Source: Francisellaceae bacterium
GTDB lineage: Bacteria > Pseudomonadota > Gammaproteobacteria > Berkiellales > Berkiellaceae
Direction: 5' to 3'
Length of the DNA: 17,911 nt
Assembly: GCA_023266415.1 (NCBI GenBank)
Contig: JAHFQG010000012.1
Location: 1 to 17,911, forward strand
Under the pieces are notes generated by a model. That model saw nothing but the letters and a program-made list of their open reading frames with translations, did not search any database and had not been told where the DNA came from. The translations under genes and the position numbers were made by a program. The first letter of the stretch is position 1. The number at the start of each line of letters is the position of its first letter. Below, piece by piece: positions 13,268-17,911 of this stretch.

Positions 13268-14301
13268 TTTTAACGCAGTCGATATTAGAGCCTTTGTGCT
13301 TGGGAACTGCTTTTTTGGGCTCAGGCGGTGGCGGAGAACCCACTATAGAGCGTCGAATTTGCGAGACTTTGTTTCAGCGTACCGCTCAGGTGCTTGTTAA
13401 AGACATAGAAGATTTTTCAGATGACGCGCTGATTGTGCCTATTGCCTATATTGGCCCCTTGGTACTTCAAACGGAGTTACCCTCATTAGAACCATTCAGA
13501 GCGGTGTTGAATGCGGTGGCACGGGATTATAGTCGACCAGTGTCTGCGGTGATGCCAGGAGAAATAGGGGGTGGCAATGCCCTAACGCCTTTGATAGCCT
13601 CTTTGCTCAGTGGCATCCCCTTAGTAGATGCCGATTTAATCGGCCGCGCTTTTCCAGAGTTATCTATGTCGAGCGTGAGTGTTATTCCCAACGATATCTC
13701 GGTGGTGGCTTATTTGGCCTCTCCTCAAGGGAATGTCTATCGTTTTTCTTGTGCGTCAGCCCAAGCTTTAGAGGCGGCCTGTCGACAAATGTGTATTTTG
13801 GAAGGCACCTCTTTGGTCATGGCCATTTATCCTATGACCGGTGCGCAGGCGAAAAAAGTGGGGTTAAGAGGAGCGTATCGCCAGGCCTTAGCGTTAGGAA
13901 AAGCATTGCAACAAAAATCTCCCATCGAAGACTTCGTTCCTATAGGAAATGGGGTGATTCGGGATATCCAAAAAACCGTGGAAGCCGGATTTTTGGTGGG
14001 AGATTTTTCAGTTGAATCGGAAGAAACACGATATAAAGTCACCTTTAAAAATGAATATTTGGCTATAACAAATCTATTAGGCCAAAGCGTATGTGGTTCC
14101 CCGGATATTATTGCGGTATTGGCACAAGGGTTACCCGTTATGGTGGAACATCTTCAAGAGGGTCAAAAGATACAGTTAGGGTGTTACTCAGCTCATCCGA
14201 TTTGGTATACCCCAGAGGGGCTGCGGGTGGCTGGGTTAAGGGCACAGTTCATCCAAAAACCTATTGAGTTGTCCGGCCAAATAGAAGGGTATAGAGAGTA
14301 A
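13264..14301 (+). CDS. DUF917-family protein (S-methyl thiohydantoin desulfurase-like)
   Basis: Predicted 345 aa, near the family norm. Typical elements are LGTAFLGSGGGGEP (13-26), PGEIGGGNALTPL and VDADLIGRAFPELSMSS, a DUF917 signature, followed by a C-terminal beta-rich part (FKNEYLAI, SPDIIAVL). DUF917 proteins are associated with hydantoin or purine-type ring metabolism and often accompany NCS1 permeases; some are named S-methyl thiohydantoin desulfurase. The start overlaps the permease stop as ATGA. The last 66 bp overlap the 3' end of a convergent ATPase gene. The biochemical role is inferred only from family and neighbour. Confidence 0.82.
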   Translation: MILTQSILEPLCLGTAFLGSGGGGEPTIERRICETLFQRTAQVLVKDIEDFSDDALIVPIAYIGPLVLQTELPSLEPFRAVLNAVARDYSRPVSAVMPGEIGGGNALTPLIASLLSGIPLVDADLIGRAFPELSMSSVSVIPNDISVVAYLASPQGNVYRFSCASAQALEAACRQMCILEGTSLVMAIYPMTGAQAKKVGLRGAYRQALALGKALQQKSPIEDFVPIGNGVIRDIQKTVEAGFLVGDFSVESEETRYKVTFKNEYLAITNLLGQSVCGSPDIIAVLAQGLPVMVEHLQEGQKIQLGCYSAHPIWYTPEGLRVAGLRAQFIQKPIELSGQIEGYRE

Positions 14302-15612
14302 ACGATATGAAAATGGCTCTTGGTTTGGAATTTTGACTGTTTCATTCAATAAACTGGGTATTTCAGAATTAAATCGCACACCAAAGGGCCAATGTTTTTC
14401 CTGAATAAAATAATGTAAAGATTTTAAACGCCCTGTTGTGCCCGCTTTTACTTCAATTGGAATAACATGGTTTTTATATTGCCAAACGTAGTCTAGTTCA
14501 GCAGAAGATTGGGCTTGTTCTCGAGTCCAGTAATATAATTCTGGCATTTGATAGGAGGGATATAATTGCAATAAAATTTGGCCAATAAATTGTTCGGCGA
14601 GGCTTCCTCGGTTAATCCAAGCCCAATTGGGAGCCTGGATAATCGACAAATAGCTTAATCCTGATGCTGAACATAAAAGCCCAATATCCACAAAAATGGC
14701 TTTAAATATTTTGGGGTCTATTTGTGCCCCCAAAGGTAAACCAGTTGAATGACTGTGATAAATGAGATGTATAATTTTAGCCAAATTTAAATGATCTAAG
14801 GCTTCTTTCACTTGAATTGATTTACTTTCGGGATCCAATTTAGCATATTTTATTTTTTGTCCTATCAAGCTGGGGAGTGTTTTAAAGATCTGCCTCAACA
14901 GGGGGATTTGTTTGATACGCCCATATTTGTGAAAGTCATCTTGATAAGTTTGTAAAATATTTTGCTTGATGTTATCAATTTCTTGAAAATCATGGTGCTC
15001 TGCATAATGCGCTGCCACTTCTGGCATGCCACCAATTAACCAAAATTGTTTAACTAATTCTAAGCAGCGTTGATGGATAGGGGCCGGGATAGTGTCTGAT
15101 AATGAAACAGATCTCAGCCATGTGACCAAAGACGCCTCTCCTTGAGCCGTTAAGAAATCTTCAAATGAGATAGGGCCTAAATGAAAGTATTCAATTCGGC
15201 CTACAGGCATGGAGAACTTAGGTGTTGTTAGGGCAAAATCCAGTAATGAACCCGTGGCCACCACGGGTAGTTCAGGACATTCTTCATAAAAATACCTTAG
15301 AGTTTCAATGACTTGGGGGGTTGCTTGAACTTCATCTAAAAAAAGAAGGGAGGTTTTGGGATCGATTATTTTTTTGAAATAGATATTAAGCTGACTTATA
15401 ATGATTTTTGGATCTTTCGTTTTGAAGAAATCAGCCAGCTCTGGGGACCGTTCAAAATTAAGTTCAAAACAGAAACGTTGGCTTAATTGGGCGACATGAC
15501 GCACCAAGCTCGATTTCCCAACTTGTCTGGCGCCCCGTATCATCAGTGGTTTTCGGCCAGGCTTATTCAGCCAAATTAATAATAAATCTACTTCGAAACG
15601 GTGTATTTGCAT
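14236..15612 (-). CDS. AAA ATPase with DUF4143 C-terminal domain
   Basis: Predicted 458 aa from the ATG at 15612, with a weak GGAT box upstream; a TTG at 15624 would add four residues. Walker A GARQVGKSS (27-35), Walker B LLFLDEVQ (D93, E94) and sensor ATGSLLDF are present. The DUF4143 half includes FVDIGLLCSASGL and the PD-(D/E)XK-like SAELDYVW with IPIEVKAG. It ends in the family-typical IPFYLAGQLNRF, so the reading over the DUF917 3' end is genuine. The gene is convergent with DUF917, overlapping by 22 codons. A palindrome-covered promoter lies upstream. It is much closer to a full-length family member than the one at 2-973. Confidence 0.9.
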   Translation of the reverse strand: MQIHRFEVDLLLIWLNKPGRKPLMIRGARQVGKSSLVRHVAQLSQRFCFELNFERSPELADFFKTKDPKIIISQLNIYFKKIIDPKTSLLFLDEVQATPQVIETLRYFYEECPELPVVATGSLLDFALTTPKFSMPVGRIEYFHLGPISFEDFLTAQGEASLVTWLRSVSLSDTIPAPIHQRCLELVKQFWLIGGMPEVAAHYAEHHDFQEIDNIKQNILQTYQDDFHKYGRIKQIPLLRQIFKTLPSLIGQKIKYAKLDPESKSIQVKEALDHLNLAKIIHLIYHSHSTGLPLGAQIDPKIFKAIFVDIGLLCSASGLSYLSIIQAPNWAWINRGSLAEQFIGQILLQLYPSYQMPELYYWTREQAQSSAELDYVWQYKNHVIPIEVKAGTTGRLKSLHYFIQEKHWPFGVRFNSEIPSLLNETVKIPNQEPFSYRLLSIPFYLAGQLNRFLDELCP

Positions 15613-15654
15613 TATTTTATCCAAAATAAGGGGTCTTTTTATCTTATAATAGAT

Positions 15655-15682
15655 ATTATAAGGCCTGATTTTAGAAAAACAA
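15655..15682 (-). promoter_or_regulatory. Promoter of the minus-strand ATPase with palindrome
   Basis: The minus strand has TTGTTT (15682-15677), 16 bp, TATAAT (15660-15655). The palindrome TTATAATA-GA-TATTATAA (15644-15661) covers the -10, a plausible operator. Confidence 0.55.
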
Positions 15683-15708
15683 GTTCTTTTTAAGGGGTGT
15701 TTTTAACT

Positions 15709-15747
15709 TTACAACGTCATTATGCCACCATACAGAGCATAAACTCT
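15709..15747 (-). pseudogene. Possible 3' gene remnant, related to 6244-6327
   Basis: A 12-codon frame ends RVYALYGGIMTL and matches VFAIYGGITVL of 6244-6327 in sequence and strand. It lies next to MITE copy 4. There is no start signal, and a stop directly precedes it. Confidence 0.2.
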
Positions 15748-15760
15748 TCAGCTTAAAGAG

Positions 15761-15965
15761 GGCCTTGTTGCATGAATTAGACATTCTGAATGTCATGCCA
15801 GTGAAAACTGGCATCCAGTTGCCTGTAGTATATATTTTGTTAAATCATCCCAAGCGTAGCCCGTCATCCCGAGCGTAGCGAGGGATCTCCCTCTATGCCA
15901 CTCTTAGGAGATCCCTCACAATGTTCGGGATGACGTGGAAACATGGCCATTCATGCAACAAGGCC
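15761..15965 (+). mobile_element. MITE copy 4 (205 bp) with perfect 9-bp target duplication
   Basis: The shortest copy, with two 19-bp units and the termini GGCCTTGTTGCAT and its inverse. The 9-mer CTTAAAGAG flanks it at 15752-15760 and 15966-15974. It lies between two divergent ATPase genes. Confidence 0.93.
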
Positions 15966-16017
15966 CTTAAAGAGTGCTTTTGGTTAAAATTGTTCTTTTC
16001 ATTTCTCAAAAACATGC

Positions 16018-16040
16018 TATAATTGTAAAATGCATTTTAC
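16018..16040 (+). promoter_or_regulatory. Extended -10 promoter plus perfect 16-bp palindromic operator
   Basis: TGCTATAAT (16015-16023) is an extended -10 without a good -35. GTAAAATGCATTTTAC (16025-16040), a perfect palindrome, occupies the expected start site. AGGGG (16047-16051) follows as the ribosome-binding site. A repressor dimer bound here would block the ATPase gene. Confidence 0.65.
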
Positions 16041-16058
16041 GATTTTAGGGGTATTTGA

Positions 16059-17282
16059 ATGAATATAGAGCATTTTTTGGGGGAGCAACGTCAGTTAATG
16101 AGTAAACTTAGCGGTATTCAACGGTATCTTTATGCGCATATACACTGGAATGAGCGTTGTTTGGGTATTTTGGGCGCACGAGGTACTGGAAAAACCACGC
16201 TTATCTTACAGCATATTAGAGAGCAGTATGGCCTAGATACACAAAAAGCATTATATATTTCGGTCGATAGTCCTTTTTTCCAAGCACATGATTTAATGAC
16301 TTTTGCCAAAAAATTCCATCAGTTAGGTGGGGAACTTTTGTGCATAGATGAAATTCACAAATATCCTAATTGGTCCACCCATATTAAAGGCATTTATGAC
16401 AGTCTGCCGGATTTAAAAGTCGTTTTTTCAGGATCTAGTTTGTTGCAAGTCACTCAACAAAAAGCAGATCTCTCTCGACGGGCCATTATTTTCTATTTGC
16501 ATGGGCTGTCTTTTAGAGAATATTTAAATTTTATTTTACCGGAACAATATTCTGTGATTAAATTGGAAAGCGTTCTAACTTCACACGTAACCATTGCAAC
16601 GGAGATAACCGCTCAGATTAAAATATTACAACATTTTAAAGATTATCTGAAAATGGGGTATTATCCTTTCTTTTTAGAAGGCAAATCATTTTATCTTTTC
16701 AAAGTTGAAGAAGTGATAAAACATATTTTAGAAGTTGATTTGCCTGTTGTTAATCGTATAGAGGCTCGACAAATTTCAAAAATAAAAAAATTGCTTTATA
16801 TTTTGGCAACCAATGTTCCTTTTGTGCTCAACATGACCAAACTGGCGGAAGCAACGGATATTTCAAGGCCACAACTGTATGAGTATTTAGAATACTTACA
16901 AAATGCAAGATTGCTCAATTTGGTTCGCAGTTTGGGGAAGGGGTATGCTATTTTAACAAAACCCGAAAAGATTTTTTTGGAAAACAGCAATCTGATGTTC
17001 AGTCTTTCAAGCGAAGCAAATGTGGGTTCTATGAGAGAATTATTCTTTGTCAACCAGGTGCGCAATGCAGGCTCTCTACACCCTGCTCTTATCAACAACA
17101 CCGTTGAGATTTCAGGGCAAGGTGATTTTGTTGTGAATGGGCAGTATACTTTTGAGATTGGAGGAAAGAAAAAGGGGTTTGATCAGCTGGAAAACGTGGA
17201 AAATGGATTTGTTGTTTCTGACGATATTGAAATTGGATTCAAAAACAAAATCCCTTTATGGTTATTTGGGTTTTTGTATTAA
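16059..17282 (+). CDS. AAA ATPase with DUF4143-like C-terminal region
   Basis: Predicted 407 aa, with AGGGG 7 nt before the ATG. Walker A is GARGTGKTT (39-47), Walker B ELLCIDEIHKYPNW (D97, E98), and the sensor VVFSGSSLLQ. A middle winged-helix-like segment (LAEATDISRPQLYEYLEYLQNARLL) is typical of DUF4143 proteins. The terminal nuclease-like core (GQGDFVV, then TFEIGGKKKGFDQ) keeps the D and E-I-x-x-K positions, with GG in place of the usual single residue. The IDEIHKYPNW motif marks the subgroup often found as single genes in accessory regions. It is only distantly similar to the two other ATPases of the window, so this is not a recent duplication. Confidence 0.88.
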   Translation: MNIEHFLGEQRQLMSKLSGIQRYLYAHIHWNERCLGILGARGTGKTTLILQHIREQYGLDTQKALYISVDSPFFQAHDLMTFAKKFHQLGGELLCIDEIHKYPNWSTHIKGIYDSLPDLKVVFSGSSLLQVTQQKADLSRRAIIFYLHGLSFREYLNFILPEQYSVIKLESVLTSHVTIATEITAQIKILQHFKDYLKMGYYPFFLEGKSFYLFKVEEVIKHILEVDLPVVNRIEARQISKIKKLLYILATNVPFVLNMTKLAEATDISRPQLYEYLEYLQNARLLNLVRSLGKGYAILTKPEKIFLENSNLMFSLSSEANVGSMRELFFVNQVRNAGSLHPALINNTVEISGQGDFVVNGQYTFEIGGKKKGFDQLENVENGFVVSDDIEIGFKNKIPLWLFGFLY

Positions 17283-17330
17283 AACGACCCCCAAGGGCCT
17301 TCGCCCTAAAAGGGGGGGCCTTTGGCGTCT
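17283..17330. repeat. GC-rich hairpins after the ATPase
   Basis: A short perfect hairpin AGGGC-CTTC-GCCCT lies within a longer imperfect inverted repeat (GACCCCCAAGGGCC against GGGGGGCCTTTGGCGTC). It starts right after the stop codon but is not followed by a T-run, so terminator function is uncertain. Confidence 0.4.
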
Positions 17331-17399
17331 AATTTTGAGATAAATCGTGCCAAAACAGAGACAATCGTGCCAATTTTGAGATGAATCGTGCCAAAACAG
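17331..17399. repeat. Direct repeat of 28 bp with 41-bp period
   Basis: 17331-17358 and 17372-17399 differ at one position (TAAAT against TGAAT); the core is AATCGTGCCAAAACAG. The intervening 13 bp contain AATCGTGCC again. No function is evident. The repeat abuts the MITE remnant. Confidence 0.75.
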
Positions 17400-17400
17400 G

Positions 17401-17446
17401 TTTCACTGGCATGACATCCAGAATGCCTGATTCATGCAATAAGGCC
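17401..17446 (-). mobile_element. MITE remnant, one end only
   Basis: The sequence from TTTCACTGGCATGACATCC to ATGCAATAAGGCC equals the terminal part of copy 2, with one TIR mutation (CAATAAGG for CAACAAGG). The other end is replaced by the 41-bp-period repeat, so this copy is truncated. Confidence 0.85.
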
Positions 17447-17463
17447 AAATGGAAGCATCAGTC

Positions 17464-17910
17464 TTAAATAATGCGGGCATAAGCTGCCTGCCAAAAATCC
17501 AATTCATATTGCACACTTGTTTGAAAGGTTCCTAACATAGACTGTTGCACAACAGCATCCGCTTGTTGCGCTAAATCTCGCGTACAGGCAATGGCTTCCT
17601 GGACACTGGTATTAAACGCTGTGCCACTGTATGTTTCAATCCAGCGGGCATAAGGGTGCTCAGACATCTGGGGAGCGTGTTGGCGGGTATATAAGCCCAC
17701 CTCTTGGTAAATCCAAAAACAAGGTAAAACAGAAGCAACCGCTACCGCTACGGGTTGTGTGGTACACATATGCTTTAAATGACGGATATAGCGCACTGTG
17801 GCAGGGGTGGCTTCCTCACAAGATATGGCTGGTAAAAAATATTGGTGTACTACCCCTGCCTCAACATCACGCGTTTCTTGGGCAAATTTTAAAAAGAGGG
17901 CACTGTCAGG
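17464..17910 (-). CDS. tenA: TenA/THI-4 family protein (aminopyrimidine aminohydrolase), N-terminus outside the window
   Basis: The frame is open to the window edge, giving 148 residues (the family is about 220); a GTG at 17796 is internal, not the start. TenA features are EAGVVHQYFLPA near the start, the AVAVASVLPCFWIYQEVG segment, HPYARWIETYSGTAFNTSVQEAI, and the terminal ELDFWQAAY, whose Glu is a catalytic or structural residue of the family. TenA hydrolyses aminopyrimidines to HMP for thiamine salvage, and some members cleave thiamine. No TPP riboswitch is visible because the 5' side is missing. It runs opposite to the permease/DUF917 operon, so shared function is only possible. Confidence 0.9.
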   Translation of the reverse strand, partial: PDSALFLKFAQETRDVEAGVVHQYFLPAISCEEATPATVRYIRHLKHMCTTQPVAVAVASVLPCFWIYQEVGLYTRQHAPQMSEHPYARWIETYSGTAFNTSVQEAIACTRDLAQQADAVVQQSMLGTFQTSVQYELDFWQAAYARII

Positions 17911-17911
17911 G

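Overview
The window looks like an accessory region of a moderately AT-rich Gram-negative bacterium. A tRNA-Ser(CGA) with an encoded CCA, a Uup-type ABC-F ATPase, many consensus sigma-70 promoters and abundant small palindromic repeats fit a gammaproteobacterium, possibly a host-associated one (Legionellales/Coxiella-like). That placement is inference; no marker gene here settles it.

Layout. 1-973: 3' part of an AAA ATPase with a DUF4143 tail. 1120-2203 (minus): a DUF2089 zinc-ribbon regulator followed by a multi-span membrane protein. 2456-3848: an AlbA_2/Schlafen-type ATP-binding regulator behind a promoter framed by four GGTGCAATT boxes. 3871-6217: an abiEi/abiEii toxin-antitoxin operon with three 39-bp operator-like palindromes, bracketed by two copies of a short non-autonomous transposable element. 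6393-6482: tRNA-Ser. 6636-9184 (minus): the ABC-F gene carrying in-frame palindromic repeats, an orphan XRE antitoxin, and the remains of its toxin gene, destroyed by another copy of the element. 9306-9852 (minus): an intact RelBE-like toxin-antitoxin pair. 9908-14301 (plus): a consensus promoter, a structured leader with a 23-codon ORF, a polytopic membrane protein, an unknown 411-aa protein, an NCS1-like permease and a DUF917 enzyme; the last three genes overlap. 14236-15612 (minus) and 16059-17282 (plus): two further DUF4143 ATPases, divergently transcribed around a fourth element copy. 17283-17446: hairpins, a 41-bp-period repeat and an element remnant. 17464-17910 (minus): partial TenA.

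The main thread is the mobile element. Four full copies have termini GGCCTTGTTGCAT and lengths of 205, 224, 243 and 262 bp, which differ exactly by an internal 19-bp unit. Two copies have perfect 9-bp target duplications. One copy lies where a toxin gene has been almost entirely deleted, leaving its consensus promoter upstream and its antitoxin downstream. The element also shares a palindromic core with a repeat that lies in frame inside the ABC-F protein.

The least explained coding unit is the operon at 9908-14301. Its first two proteins match no family I recognise; its last two are a nucleobase-type permease and a DUF917 protein, suggesting uptake and conversion of a small nitrogen-containing compound.
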